Part shown: positions 25,282-34,230 of the stretch, one piece after another | How positions within the stretch are numbered: the first letter of the stretch is position 1 | Layout: each line of letters opens with the position of its first letter | Source: Flavobacteriaceae bacterium | GTDB lineage: Bacteria > Bacteroidota > Bacteroidia > Flavobacteriales > Flavobacteriaceae | Length of the DNA: 64,000 nucleotides | Reading direction: 5' to 3' | NCBI GenBank assembly: GCA_009886625.1 | Contig: QXZA01000026.1 | Location: 55,435 to 119,434, forward strand | Made by a program: the position numbers and the translations under genes | Notes under the pieces: model-generated | The model's database searches: none | What the model was told of the DNA's origin: nothing | Seen by the model: only the letters and a program-made list of their open reading frames with translations

Positions 25282-26704
25282 GGAATATAAGTCCTAATTT
25301 TTTACCTTCTTCTTTCATTTTTTCGAATGCAGCTTCTTTCTCGTTCGGAATTTCTCCTTCCAGAATAGCTTCTTTGATTGCTTCTTTAATCAATCCAATT
25401 TCTTTGGAGGGCTTGAGATTAAAAAATTTCATTATCATTTCTCCACTGATTGGAGGTTGGAAATTTCTCAAGTGATCTTTTTCTTCGACCAAAATAATTT
25501 TTTCACGAACAATTTTAAAATTGTTGTGATAGCGTTCAAAACGCTCAGGGTTTTTAGTTGTTATATCTGCTTCACACAAGGTGATTAAATCATCAATAAA
25601 TGGTCCAGCGTCAAATACTAACCTTCTGATAGCGGAATCTGTGACTTGCTCTTCTGCAATGATAATTGGACGAGAACTCATAAACACCATTTTTTGAACA
25701 AACTTCATTTTTTCATTCAAAGGCATTTTAAGTCGCTTAAAGATCTTGTAAGTCATTTTAGCCCCTACAAATTCGTGGTTGTGGAAGGTCCATCCAATAG
25801 GGGGTTTGAATTTTTTTGTTGGTGCCTTCCCTATGTCATGAAGGAGTGCAGCCCATCGTAACCATAAATCGTCACTATTTTCACAAAGATTATCCACCAC
25901 TTCTAGGGTGTGATAGAAATTGTCTTTATGACGTTGACCCTCAATTTCTTCAACTCCTTTTAAGTCAATTAGCTCTGGTAGTATTCTTTGAAGAAGACCT
26001 GTTTTCTCTAACAAAACAAACCCTTTAGAGGGTTTTTGAGTCATTAGAATTTTATTTATTTCATCGACGATACGTTCTTTAGTAATGATGTCAATTCTAT
26101 TCGCATTGCGGCTGATTGCATCAAAAGAGGCTTTGTCAATAGTAAAGTCCAATTGAGTTGCAAAACGAATTGCACGTAGCATCCGTAGAGGATCATCTGA
26201 ATATGTTATGTCTGGATTCAGTGGTGTTCGTAAAATGCCCTTTTCTAAATCCTTTAGTCCATTAAAGGGGTCTATGAGAGAACCATAGTTCTCTGGATTA
26301 AGACTTATTGCTAGGGCATTAATAGTAAAGTCCCGTCTGTTTTGATCCTCTTCTAAAGTACCCGGTTCGACTTTTGGGTTTCTACTCTCTTTGGAATAGG
26401 ATTCTTTTCTCGCTCCAACAAATTCTATGTCAATTCCCTTCCAATGTACCATTGCGGTTCCATAGGTTTTAAAGATTTGAACAGCTTTGGCTCCTTCTAG
26501 CTTTTTTTGAACCGTTATTGCAAGATTAATACCTGAACCCAAAGCCACAACATCAATATCTTTCTTTTGAGAACGATTTAAAAGATGATCTCTAACAAAA
26601 CCTCCAATGACATAGCTTTTATCATTGGATTCCGCTACTGCCTTTTGTAATACTTCAAAAACAGGACGGGTTAGTACTTCAGAAAAATCTTTTTGTAATT
26701 TCAC
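25265..26704 (-). CDS. cca: CCA tRNA nucleotidyltransferase (HD domain-containing)
   Basis: A class II nucleotidyltransferase that adds or repairs the CCA end of tRNA. The catalytic block is YVIGGFVRDHLLNRSQKKDIDVV, with GGFVRD at 34-39 and the metal-binding D49 and D51. RRDFTINALA and DDPLRMLRAIRFA follow. The HD phosphohydrolase domain is at about 265-390 (LLHDIGKAPT, HEFVGA). Poly(A) polymerase activity cannot be excluded from sequence. The start is GTG, its GTGA overlapping the stop of the upstream tsaC; this register aligns well with the family and no better ATG exists. Confidence 0.92.
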   Translation of the reverse strand: MKLQKDFSEVLTRPVFEVLQKAVAESNDKSYVIGGFVRDHLLNRSQKKDIDVVALGSGINLAITVQKKLEGAKAVQIFKTYGTAMVHWKGIDIEFVGARKESYSKESRNPKVEPGTLEEDQNRRDFTINALAISLNPENYGSLIDPFNGLKDLEKGILRTPLNPDITYSDDPLRMLRAIRFATQLDFTIDKASFDAISRNANRIDIITKERIVDEINKILMTQKPSKGFVLLEKTGLLQRILPELIDLKGVEEIEGQRHKDNFYHTLEVVDNLCENSDDLWLRWAALLHDIGKAPTKKFKPPIGWTFHNHEFVGAKMTYKIFKRLKMPLNEKMKFVQKMVFMSSRPIIIAEEQVTDSAIRRLVFDAGPFIDDLITLCEADITTKNPERFERYHNNFKIVREKIILVEEKDHLRNFQPPISGEMIMKFFNLKPSKEIGLIKEAIKEAILEGEIPNEKEAAFEKMKEEGKKLGLIFHEKAI

Positions 26705-27249
26705 GCACGTAAGATCTGTACCGTTCCGTCAACATTAATTTTTATTACTCTTGAGGGTTGACTCAGGTTGGTTACTTTTTGCAAAGGTACGATATAGTCT
26801 ACCCCCTCCAAAATTTTTGAATCAATGGAATCAAAGTTTTTTGGTGTCTCATTCCCGCTGATATTTGCTGAAGTTGAAATAATAGGCTTATCAAATGAAG
26901 TGAGTAGTTCTTGACAAAAAGGATGTTTTGGAATTCGTATACCAATAGAATCATCCCCCCCTAATAGATTTGTTGCCATTTGAATTCCTTTAGGATAAAC
27001 AATAGTAGTGGGACGCTCCTCCTCCAGAAATGCAAAAGCTTGCTCAGGAATTTCTTGAACGTATTTACTTAACATTTCAATGTCCTTCACTAAAACGATG
27101 AGCGCCTTGTGATCTGCGCGTTGCTTTAAAGCATAAATTTTCTCAACTACCTTCTTAGATGTGGCATCACCTCCTATACCCCATACGGTATCTGTAGGGT
27201 ATAGAATTGTCTGCTTGTTTTCTAAAGTAGTTAAAACTTTATCAATCAT
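26701..27249 (-). CDS. tsaC: L-threonylcarbamoyladenylate synthase, YrdC/Sua5 family
   Basis: Makes threonylcarbamoyl-AMP from threonine, bicarbonate and ATP for the t6A37 modification of ANN-reading tRNAs. It is the short form (182 residues, YrdC domain only, no Sua5 extension). Key blocks are ILYPTDTVWGIGGDA and VEKIYALKQRADHKAL near the start, DSIGIRIPKH, and the S-x-S-A-N block IISTSANISG. It sits between dapD (17-base gap) and cca (4-base overlap) in one operon. Confidence 0.94.
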   Translation of the reverse strand: MIDKVLTTLENKQTILYPTDTVWGIGGDATSKKVVEKIYALKQRADHKALIVLVKDIEMLSKYVQEIPEQAFAFLEEERPTTIVYPKGIQMATNLLGGDDSIGIRIPKHPFCQELLTSFDKPIISTSANISGNETPKNFDSIDSKILEGVDYIVPLQKVTNLSQPSRVIKINVDGTVQILRA

Positions 27250-27266
27250 GACTAAAGAATTTTAGC

Positions 27267-28073
27267 TTACACAGACACATTGTGTGTGCGTAAGGCATCA
27301 TTTAAAGAAGTTTTTTTATCTGTACTTTCTTTACGTTTTCCAATGATCAAAGCACAGGGAACTTGAAAGTCACCAGCAGGAAATGTTTTAGTATAGCTTC
27401 CAGGTATTACTACCGATAGTGAGGGAATGTATCCTTTGGTTTCAAGCGGTTCCGATCCAGTTACATCAATAATTTTTGTTGAGGCAGTGAGAACTACATT
27501 TGCACCTAAAACGGCTTCTTTTCCTACACGAACTCCTTCAACAACAATACTTCTTGATCCTAAAAAAGCATTATCTTCAATGATTACAGGTGCAGCCTGA
27601 AGTGGTTCCAAAACGCCACCAATTCCAACACCTCCACTGAGGTGGACATTTTTGCCAATTTGAGCACAACTTCCTACTGTAGCCCAAGTATCTACCATTG
27701 TTCCTTCATCAACATAAGCACCGATATTCACATAACTTGGCATTAAAATCACGCCTTTAGATAAGTATGCACCATGTCTTGCAACCGCATGTGGGACAAC
27801 ACGTATTCCTTTTTCCTTATATCCCCTTTTTAATGGCATTTTGTCATGAAACTCCAAAGGGCCAGCTTCCAAGGTTTCCATTTTTTGAATTGGAAAATAC
27901 AAAACAACAGCTTTTTTCACCCATTCGTTTACTTGCCAACCGTTTTCGGTTGGTTCTGCAACTCTAAGTTTACCCTCATCAAGTTGAGTGATTATGGATC
28001 TTATGGTGTCTTGTGTTTGTTTTTCTTCAAGGAGAGAACGATTTTCCCATGCAGCCTCGATGATATTTTTCAT
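27267..28073 (-). CDS. dapD: 2,3,4,5-tetrahydropyridine-2,6-dicarboxylate N-succinyltransferase
   Basis: Transfers succinyl from succinyl-CoA to tetrahydrodipicolinate, committing the cell to the succinylase branch of diaminopimelate/lysine synthesis. The 268-residue length is exact for the family. After an alpha-helical N-terminal domain (1-95) comes the left-handed beta helix of hexapeptide repeats, visible as VILMPSYVNIGAYVDEG, VHLSGGVGIGGVLEP and PVIIEDNAFLGSRSIVVEG. It is first in the operon dapD-tsaC-cca-ctaA-ORF, and is read from a TACATTTG promoter element 15 bases upstream, back to back with ruvX. Confidence 0.97.
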   Translation of the reverse strand: MKNIIEAAWENRSLLEEKQTQDTIRSIITQLDEGKLRVAEPTENGWQVNEWVKKAVVLYFPIQKMETLEAGPLEFHDKMPLKRGYKEKGIRVVPHAVARHGAYLSKGVILMPSYVNIGAYVDEGTMVDTWATVGSCAQIGKNVHLSGGVGIGGVLEPLQAAPVIIEDNAFLGSRSIVVEGVRVGKEAVLGANVVLTASTKIIDVTGSEPLETKGYIPSLSVVIPGSYTKTFPAGDFQVPCALIIGKRKESTDKKTSLNDALRTHNVSV

Positions 28074-28087
28074 ATTTTAATTTTGCA

Positions 28088-28095
28088 CAAATGTA
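28088..28095 (-). promoter_or_regulatory. Probable -7 element of dapD
   Basis: On the minus strand TACATTTG fully matches TAnnTTTG, ending 14 bases before the dapD ATG. Confidence 0.55.
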
Positions 28096-28140
28096 AAGAA
28101 TTCAGAAAGATTGAAATGAAGCATATCTTTACGAAAAAGG

Positions 28141-28148
28141 TATATTTG
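28141..28148 (+). promoter_or_regulatory. Probable -7 element of ruvX
   Basis: TATATTTG fully matches TAnnTTTG and ends 13 bases before the ATG at 28162. With the dapD element it makes a compact divergent promoter in an 88-base gap. Confidence 0.55.
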
Positions 28149-28161
28149 CAAAAAAAGTTTG

Positions 28162-28584
28162 ATGGGTTCTTTAGTTGGAATTGATTTTGGTGTAAAACGG
28201 ACAGGACTGGCATGTACTGATCCCTTAAAAATCATTGCAAGTGGTCTAAAAAATCTACCCACTCCCGAAGTAATTCCCTTTTTAAAAAAGTACTTTGAGA
28301 CAGAACAGGTGGATGTCTTTGTAGTAGGGAAACCTCTCCAAAAAGACGGTGCTCCCTCAGAAGTGGAGGTGCATATTCTTAAATTTATTAAAAAACTTCA
28401 AAACCACTTCCCAGAAATGACGATTGAACGCTATGATGAACGCTATACGACTAAAATGGCTGTTCAATCAATGATAGATGGCGGTTTAACAAAAAAAAAA
28501 CGTGCTGACAAAGGAATGATTGATCAAGTAAGTGCAACACTTATCTTACAATCTTATTTAGATTATAAAACAAACACACTATGA
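28162..28584 (+). CDS. ruvX: RuvX/YqgF family pre-16S rRNA processing nuclease
   Basis: A 140-residue RNase H-fold protein. The first strand GIDFGVKRTGLACTD carries the catalytic Asp, and VGKPLQKDGAPSEV and ERYDERYTTKMA carry the family's other acidic residues. The C-terminus has KGMIDQVSATLILQSYL with a further Asp. In E. coli the homolog trims the 5' end of 16S rRNA; an alternative older name is putative Holliday junction resolvase. I chose the ATG at 28162 over the in-frame TTG immediately before it. Its stop overlaps def as ATGA. Confidence 0.93.
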   Translation: MGSLVGIDFGVKRTGLACTDPLKIIASGLKNLPTPEVIPFLKKYFETEQVDVFVVGKPLQKDGAPSEVEVHILKFIKKLQNHFPEMTIERYDERYTTKMAVQSMIDGGLTKKKRADKGMIDQVSATLILQSYLDYKTNTL

Positions 28585-29168
28585 TTTTACCAATTGTAGC
28601 TTATGGAGCTCCCGTGTTAAAAAAAGAAGCGGTAGAGATTTCAGATGAATATCCAAACTTAGACCAGCTCATAGAAAACATGTGGGAAACTATGTATGCT
28701 TCTAATGGCGTGGGATTGGCTGCTCCTCAAATTGGATTATCAATCCGTCTTTTCGTGATTGATGCAGCCCCTTTTTCGGAAGATGAGGAGCTTGATGAAG
28801 CACAAGTAACCCTATTAAAAACGTTTAAAATAGCATTTATAAACCCAACTATCCTCGAAGAGGATGGCCCTCTTTGGGAGTTTAATGAGGGTTGTTTGAG
28901 TATCCCTGATGTTCGCGAAGATGTGAGTCGTCATGAGCGAATTAGGATACACTATTGGGACGAACAATTTAAAGAACAAGAGCTTGTCCTAACAGGTCTT
29001 GCGGCTCGTGTCGTTCAACACGAATACGATCATATTGAAGGGATATTGTTTACAGATCATCTAACCTCTCTTAAAAGAAGACTTCTTAAAAACAGATTAA
29101 ATTCAATTTCAAAGGGTTCTATCCAAGTAGATTATCCGATGAAGTTTCCAAACAAAACAAAACGATAA
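28581..29168 (+). CDS. def: Peptide deformylase
   Basis: Removes the N-formyl group from nascent proteins, using Fe or Zn. All three motifs are intact: GVGLAAPQIG at 43-52, EGCLSIPD with the metal ligand C105, and QHEYDH at 146-151 with the two metal-binding histidines and catalytic Glu. The 195-residue length and an acidic insert (SEDEELDEAQV, 66-76) are compatible with the long Bacteroidetes form. Cotranscribed with ruvX (4-base overlap) and the DUF5606 gene (1-base gap). Confidence 0.97.
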   Translation: MILPIVAYGAPVLKKEAVEISDEYPNLDQLIENMWETMYASNGVGLAAPQIGLSIRLFVIDAAPFSEDEELDEAQVTLLKTFKIAFINPTILEEDGPLWEFNEGCLSIPDVREDVSRHERIRIHYWDEQFKEQELVLTGLAARVVQHEYDHIEGILFTDHLTSLKRRLLKNRLNSISKGSIQVDYPMKFPNKTKR

Positions 29169-29169
29169 T

Positions 29170-29625
29170 ATGCAATTAGATAAAATTTTATCTATTTCTG
29201 GAAGACCTGGTCTTTTTGAAATGGAAGCTCAAACTCGAGGTGGAATTGTCGCCAGATCCCTAGTGGATGGAAAGCGTGTTACGACTTCAGTTAATAATCA
29301 AGTCAGTGTGTTAAGTGAGATACAGATTTATTGTATAGGAACAGAAGTTCCTTTGGCTGAGGTTTTTGAAAAAATACACAAAAAGGAGGATGGTAAAAAT
29401 GCTAGTGTAAGTCCTAAAGCTGCAGCAAGTGATTTAGAAGCCTATTTTTTTGATTTACTTGACAATTACGATGAGGAACGTGTGTATCCTAGTGATATCA
29501 AAAAAGTGATACAGTGGTATAATATTTTACTTCAAAATAAACGCCTTAGTTCTCCAAAGCCAAAAACAAAAAAAAAGACGGCCAAGACAGAAACTAATCC
29601 CTCTTCTACATCCACTAAGGAATGA
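29170..29625 (+). CDS. DUF5606 domain-containing protein
   Basis: A 151-residue protein of the DUF5606 family, which I know from Bacteroidetes. The domain spans about 1-135, beginning MQLDKILSISGRPGLFEMEAQTRGG and including an SLVDGKRV segment and VYPSDIKKVIQWYNILLQ. The last 20 residues are a lysine- and serine-rich disordered tail. No catalytic motif is visible and the function is unknown. It is locked between def and mazG (4-base overlap with mazG); this order is one I recall from other flavobacteria. Confidence 0.88.
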   Translation: MQLDKILSISGRPGLFEMEAQTRGGIVARSLVDGKRVTTSVNNQVSVLSEIQIYCIGTEVPLAEVFEKIHKKEDGKNASVSPKAAASDLEAYFFDLLDNYDEERVYPSDIKKVIQWYNILLQNKRLSSPKPKTKKKTAKTETNPSSTSTKE

Positions 29626-30392
29626 ACTCTAAAGCATCCAAATTAGAAGCTTTTGGACATCTACTGGATGTTATGGACGAATTGCGTGAAAAATGTCCAT
29701 GGGATCAAAAACAAACTTTTGAAACATTACGTCATTTGACAATTGAAGAAACCTATGAACTAGGGGATGCAATTTTAAAAAATGACTTAAATGAAATCAA
29801 GAAGGAGTTAGGTGACCTTTTACTCCATATTGTTTTTTATGCTAGATTGGGAAGTGAAGAAAGCGCTTTTGATATTGCCGATGTGACCAATGACATAATC
29901 GAAAAATTAATTTACAGGCATCCTCATATTTATGGTGATGTAGCTGTTTCAGATGCAGAAGAAGTAAAGAAAAATTGGGAAGCCTTAAAGCTATCCGAAG
30001 GAAAAGAAAGTGTCTTAGAAGGTGTTCCAAAGGGTCTTCCTGCATTGATTAAAGCACAGCGAATGCAAGAAAAAGCAGCGGGTGTAGGCTTTGACTGGAA
30101 TACTAAAGATCAAGTCTGGGATAAATTTCAAGAAGAATTATCAGAGTTAGACGATGCACTATCCAATGGAGATGCAGAGGCTATAGAAGATGAATTTGGA
30201 GATGTCTTATTCTCATTAATCAATTATGCACGATTTTTAAAAATAAATCCTGAGTCTGCTTTAGAACGAACGAATCAAAAGTTCATGTATCGTTTTCAAT
30301 ATATTGAAGCACAAGCCAAAGCACAAGACACATCAATTGAAAAATTATCCTTAAACCAAATGGAAGCGTTTTGGCAAGAAGCTAAACGTTAA
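29622..30392 (+). CDS. mazG: Nucleoside triphosphate pyrophosphohydrolase MazG
   Basis: Hydrolyses noncanonical or excess NTPs to NMP and pyrophosphate. The 256-residue protein has two MazG helical domains. The first carries CPWDQKQTFETLRHLTIEETYELGDAI (E42-E43 metal ligands) and KKELGDLLLHIVFYA; the second repeats the pattern with QEELSELDDAL and EDEFGDVLFSLINYARFL. A linker HPHIYGD and GVGFDW is as in E. coli MazG. Last gene of the ruvX operon, convergent with the DUF349 gene with a four-base overlap. Confidence 0.96.
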   Translation: MNSKASKLEAFGHLLDVMDELREKCPWDQKQTFETLRHLTIEETYELGDAILKNDLNEIKKELGDLLLHIVFYARLGSEESAFDIADVTNDIIEKLIYRHPHIYGDVAVSDAEEVKKNWEALKLSEGKESVLEGVPKGLPALIKAQRMQEKAAGVGFDWNTKDQVWDKFQEELSELDDALSNGDAEAIEDEFGDVLFSLINYARFLKINPESALERTNQKFMYRFQYIEAQAKAQDTSIEKLSLNQMEAFWQEAKR

Positions 30393-32380
30393 TTTTCTTT
30401 TGCAGTACCTTCGGATTCTTGACTTGCATTTTCAGCAAGATTCTTCGACGACTTTTCTTGAGAATTTCTTATCTGTTTTAAACGTATATAATCCTCGTTA
30501 GCCTTTTCAATTTTATTTTGACAACTTTTGATCTGTTTCTCAACATTCTTGAACAACGGATTGTCTGTACTCGAATTACTAAAAAAAGCTAGGTTATTTT
30601 CTAATTGAGTTAATTCTCCTTTGAGGTTAGATAAATTTGTTCTAGCAGTTTGTAATTCTTGATGTAAACGTTTAGAATCCCCTTGAAGGATCAACGCGTT
30701 TAATTCAATCAAAACCTTATTTTTCACTTCTTTTTCTAAATCAACTTTTTTGACTCCGGCAAGCAGAGCATTTGAGAAAGAGAAATTAATTTTTTCTTGA
30801 TTTCCAGTGTCAAGTCTACTGATTGCTTTCCAGATTTCCCAGAAGTTGAGGTATTCTTCTTTGAGTTTTTCTGTGTCAGAAGAAAAGGTAAAGGCTTTTA
30901 ATTTTTCAATTTGAGCTATTTTTTCAGTCTCCATTGCTTCTTGTTCAGAAGAAAGACGTTGATATCCAGATTTTAAACGATCAAAAAAGACTTTATGAAT
31001 GTCTGAGAATTTTCCCCATAATTTGTTGTCAAGTTTTCTTGGAACAAAACCTACACTTCTCCATTCTTTTTGAAGTTCTTTCATTTCTTGTACACGGGAT
31101 TCCCAAGTCTCACTGTCAACTATGCCTTTCGATTTTTCAATTAAAGCTTTTTTGGCATCAATGTTTTGGTTATACTCTTTTTTCTGTTCTTTGTAAAAGA
31201 TGTTTTTTTGACGCATGAATTCACGACCAACTTCACGAAAATCTTGCCAAGTAGCTTTACTTTCTTTAGCAGGAACATAGCCAATTGACTTAAATTCTTC
31301 ACGTAATTTATTGTATTCATTTATGGCATTTTGCCATACTTTATGCGAATCAAGTTTGGATTCCGTTAAAGATTTCATCGATTTGAGTAAGGATTCTTTT
31401 TTAACGAGGTTTTCTTTCATTGCACCTACCATGTCTTTCTGATAGGCTTGTCTTTTAGATTGAATGATTCGAGAAGCTTCTTGGAATCGATTCCAAAGGG
31501 CCTCACTGTGTTCTTTGGCAACTGGGCCTAAATCATTTTTCCATAGCTGATGAAGGGTATTTAGATCTCTACTGGCTTTGACAATATCTGGAATTTGCTG
31601 AAGGGCTTCAGCTTGCTCAATGATTTTAAGTTTCTCTTCGTAATTGTGTTTGTAATCTAAGTCACGTAATTCTCTATTTAAGTGAAGAAAATCATAAAAG
31701 CGTTCTACATGATGTTTATAAGTTTCCCAGATGTTTTGATTGTCTGCTCTTGGGATAGTACCTGTATTATACCAACTTTCTTGCAAAGCACGAAAGCGTT
31801 TATAAATGGTATTGATATTTTGTTCCACATTGATTAGATTTTTAATCTCTTCAATTATGGCTTTCTTTTTTTCTAAATTGACTTTTTGACTAGCTTCTTG
31901 AGATTTAAAATGCTCTCTTTTCTTTTTTCGATAATCATAACCGATTTGATCAAACTTCTTTTTGTATTCAGGCTTAAAGTAAAAGTCAATTTCATTTCCA
32001 CCTTCCTTAATAAAGGTCTTTTTATTAGATTCAAGATCAGCATGGAATTTTTCATCGAAAGCGGTATTGATCTTTTGAACCTGTCTGTGATTTCTGAACC
32101 AATTTTCAGAAGTAGTCACACGGGTATATAACTCAATGAGTTCCTCTATTGAAAGTCCAGAAAGATCAATTTCATTTAGATCATTATTCTTCTTTTCTTC
32201 TTCTTGAGTATCTTTAGTTTCAATGACCTCCTCCGAACTTTGTTCGGTTGATTCGTCTTTGATAGGTTCAATTGTTTCATCAACTTGTTCAGAAGATCTT
32301 TGATCTTCTATAGATTGATTTTCAATTTCTTGCGGTTTCAATTGATCGTCCGCACCCGATGGTATGGTATTTTCTTCCAT
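30389..32380 (-). CDS. DUF349 domain-containing coiled-coil protein
   Basis: A 663-residue, highly charged, almost wholly helical protein. After an acidic, Glu/Gln-rich disordered N-terminus (1-75) there are several tandem DUF349 repeats between about 85 and 560, each with a W near the end of a helix (RALQESWYNTG, LHQLWKNDLG, EEFKSIGYVPA, KEWRSVGFVPRKLDNKLW). The C-terminal 90 residues form a coiled coil (LNNLAFFSN follows TQLEN). The start is the ATG at 32380; the longer frame begins with GTG and adds six residues. The family is widespread in Bacteroidetes without known function; nucleic-acid or ribosome-associated roles have been proposed. Not clearly in an operon. Confidence 0.9.
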   Translation of the reverse strand: MEENTIPSGADDQLKPQEIENQSIEDQRSSEQVDETIEPIKDESTEQSSEEVIETKDTQEEEKKNNDLNEIDLSGLSIEELIELYTRVTTSENWFRNHRQVQKINTAFDEKFHADLESNKKTFIKEGGNEIDFYFKPEYKKKFDQIGYDYRKKKREHFKSQEASQKVNLEKKKAIIEEIKNLINVEQNINTIYKRFRALQESWYNTGTIPRADNQNIWETYKHHVERFYDFLHLNRELRDLDYKHNYEEKLKIIEQAEALQQIPDIVKASRDLNTLHQLWKNDLGPVAKEHSEALWNRFQEASRIIQSKRQAYQKDMVGAMKENLVKKESLLKSMKSLTESKLDSHKVWQNAINEYNKLREEFKSIGYVPAKESKATWQDFREVGREFMRQKNIFYKEQKKEYNQNIDAKKALIEKSKGIVDSETWESRVQEMKELQKEWRSVGFVPRKLDNKLWGKFSDIHKVFFDRLKSGYQRLSSEQEAMETEKIAQIEKLKAFTFSSDTEKLKEEYLNFWEIWKAISRLDTGNQEKINFSFSNALLAGVKKVDLEKEVKNKVLIELNALILQGDSKRLHQELQTARTNLSNLKGELTQLENNLAFFSNSSTDNPLFKNVEKQIKSCQNKIEKANEDYIRLKQIRNSQEKSSKNLAENASQESEGTAKEN

Positions 32381-32418
32381 AGTATGTAGCTTATGCACAA
32401 ATAATATACATTTTTTTG

Positions 32419-32436
32419 GATTCTAAAAATAGAATC
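32419..32436. repeat. GATTCTA-N4-TAGAATC inverted repeat
   Basis: A perfect 7-base dyad with a 4-base loop, 39 bases upstream of the DUF349 start and between it and aroE. It has no T-run on either side in the sense needed for termination, so it is more likely an operator-like dyad or chance. Confidence 0.35.
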
Positions 32437-32477
32437 TGTCAAATTTTAGATGTAACGTTCTCAAAATACTTATAAAA

Positions 32478-33212
32478 TTATGAATTCCATAGCTCCCATG
32501 ATTTTTCTGCTTGATAGACCAACATTTTGTGTCCATTGCAAGTCCTCGCACCATTATTTTTTCCAAGTCTTAAAAAGTTAGTTTCAGATGGGTTATAGAT
32601 TAAGTCAAATAACATATGATTATTGCTTATCCACTGATAAGGTAGGGGAGGTGCCTTTTCAATATCTGGAAATGTTCCAAGGGGAGTTGTATTTACGATG
32701 AGATCCACCTCTTTCATTAAGGATTCATTTAGTGCCTCATAACTAAGTTGGCTTGCAGTTGGATTTCTCGAAACAAAAGTGAACTCGCAGCCTAATTTTT
32801 TCAAAACATATTTGACAGCACCTGATGCTCCACCTGTTCCTAGTATAAGCGCTTTTCTGGGTATGCTAGTAAAGGCTTCTTGGAGTGCTTTTTGAAATCC
32901 AGTATGATCTGTATTGTGTCCTGTGGTTGAACCGTCTTTTTCCCAGATAATTGTATTGACCGCCTCTATGACCTGAGCTTCTTCAGAAATTCTATCTAAA
33001 AATGGAATCACTTCTTTTTTGTAAGGAATGGTAACATTTAGTCCTGTTGGCAGTGGTCTCTCAGAAAGTAGTTGAGCAAATCCTTCAATAGTAGTAAAGT
33101 CATAATTGACATAGGTGTGATCACTTAATCCTTCCTTATCAAACTTTACTTTAAAGTATTCTCTAGAAAAAGAATAATCGATATGCTTACCTACCAGGCC
33201 GTATTGCTTCAT
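32478..33212 (-). CDS. aroE: Shikimate dehydrogenase (NADP+)
   Basis: Reduces 3-dehydroshikimate to shikimate in aromatic amino-acid synthesis. The ATG at 33212 gives MKQYGLVGKHIDYSFSREYF, matching the family start (GLxGxxxxxSxS); the extended frame adds 17 residues that overlap the upstream gene. NVTIPYKKEVIPFLD contains the catalytic Lys, NTDHTGF the catalytic Asp, and LGTGGASGAVKYVL the NADP loop. At 244 residues it is the short Bacteroidetes form. It overlaps the upstream DUF368 gene by 26 bases. Confidence 0.95.
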   Translation of the reverse strand: MKQYGLVGKHIDYSFSREYFKVKFDKEGLSDHTYVNYDFTTIEGFAQLLSERPLPTGLNVTIPYKKEVIPFLDRISEEAQVIEAVNTIIWEKDGSTTGHNTDHTGFQKALQEAFTSIPRKALILGTGGASGAVKYVLKKLGCEFTFVSRNPTASQLSYEALNESLMKEVDLIVNTTPLGTFPDIEKAPPLPYQWISNNHMLFDLIYNPSETNFLRLGKNNGARTCNGHKMLVYQAEKSWELWNS

Positions 33213-34230
33213 TATTTTTCTTTTTATCATAATTATCAATTGCAAAGAGTAGTGTCGCTCCAAAAATTAAAGCAACAATAACCGCATAAGTATCTAAATT
33301 ACTGAAATCTGGGAAATCATAATGATAGTTTATAACTTCCGGATTCCCTACACTATTTGTAATAATTTGACCTTGATCGTCATAGTTGAAGACCTTCAGC
33401 TTCCATGGCCAAACCAAACGTAAGGTTCCTGTGATAAACCCTATAATTACTGCTAGCGTATATTTTGGATAAGCTTTAAGGACCCATTTAATTATATTAG
33501 AAAAAAGAATTAATCCCAGTATGGAGCCTAGTCCAAAGACTGCCATTATAATTAATAAACGTTGTAAAATGGGGTCATTCAAATGCTCGAAATTTCCAAT
33601 CAACAGATTAGATAAGACTTTAAATAACGCATTTACTGCATCAACTAAAAGGAGATTGTAATTGCCTAATATCAATAAAAGGAAAGAACCTGAAAGTCCA
33701 GGAATAGTCATCCCTGAAACACTTATAATTCCACAGAAAAAGACAAAATATAATTGATCATTTTCAGAAATGGGTCGGGCAAAACTCAAACTTAATCCCA
33801 AAACTAATCCTAATATTAAGATCGAAACAGTTGATCTTTCCCAATGGTCTACTTGTTTTATTACTAAGACTAATGAAGCGAGTATCATTCCTAAAAAGGC
33901 ACCCATGACTATGGACTCATTTTTGTTAAGTGCATAATCCAATAAAAGTGAAACACTAAAATAACTGATGATTACTCCTCCAAAAAGAGTTGTCAAAAAT
34001 GCACCATTTACATAATTCCAAAACGATCTGAATCTTCCTGTAACAAGAAGTCTAAATGCATTTAAATTGAGTCGTTGAAATGAAAAAATGAGTTCTTCAT
34101 AAAATCCACCAACCAAGGCAACAATGCCTCCAGAAACTCCGGGTACCTTATTGGCAGCTCCCATTGCAATTCCTTTTAGAATCAGAAAAAAGGCCTCAAT
34201 TAAAGTTCTCTTTTTTGTTAGGGATTTCAT
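33187..34230 (-). CDS. DUF368 membrane protein, downstream copy (PopT-like)
   Basis: A 347-residue polytopic membrane protein with about nine helices. The DUF368 signature GAANKVPGVSGGIVALVGGFYEELI is near residue 22, and a second half-repeat FFCGIISVSGMTIPGLSGSFLLLILGNY near 165 shows the internal duplication of the family. DUF368 proteins include PopT, implicated in returning undecaprenyl phosphate across the inner membrane for peptidoglycan and surface-polysaccharide synthesis; whether this copy does the same is inferred. It overlaps its paralog upstream by 4 bases and aroE downstream by 26. Confidence 0.88.
   Translation of the reverse strand: MKSLTKKRTLIEAFFLILKGIAMGAANKVPGVSGGIVALVGGFYEELIFSFQRLNLNAFRLLVTGRFRSFWNYVNGAFLTTLFGGVIISYFSVSLLLDYALNKNESIVMGAFLGMILASLVLVIKQVDHWERSTVSILILGLVLGLSLSFARPISENDQLYFVFFCGIISVSGMTIPGLSGSFLLLILGNYNLLLVDAVNALFKVLSNLLIGNFEHLNDPILQRLLIIMAVFGLGSILGLILFSNIIKWVLKAYPKYTLAVIIGFITGTLRLVWPWKLKVFNYDDQGQIITNSVGNPEVINYHYDFPDFSNLDTYAVIVALIFGATLLFAIDNYDKKKNNEAIRPGR

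Noticed and set aside
32419..32436. Terminator between DUF349 and aroE
   Set aside because: The stem is good but no T-run follows it on either strand in the right direction; listed only as an inverted repeat.
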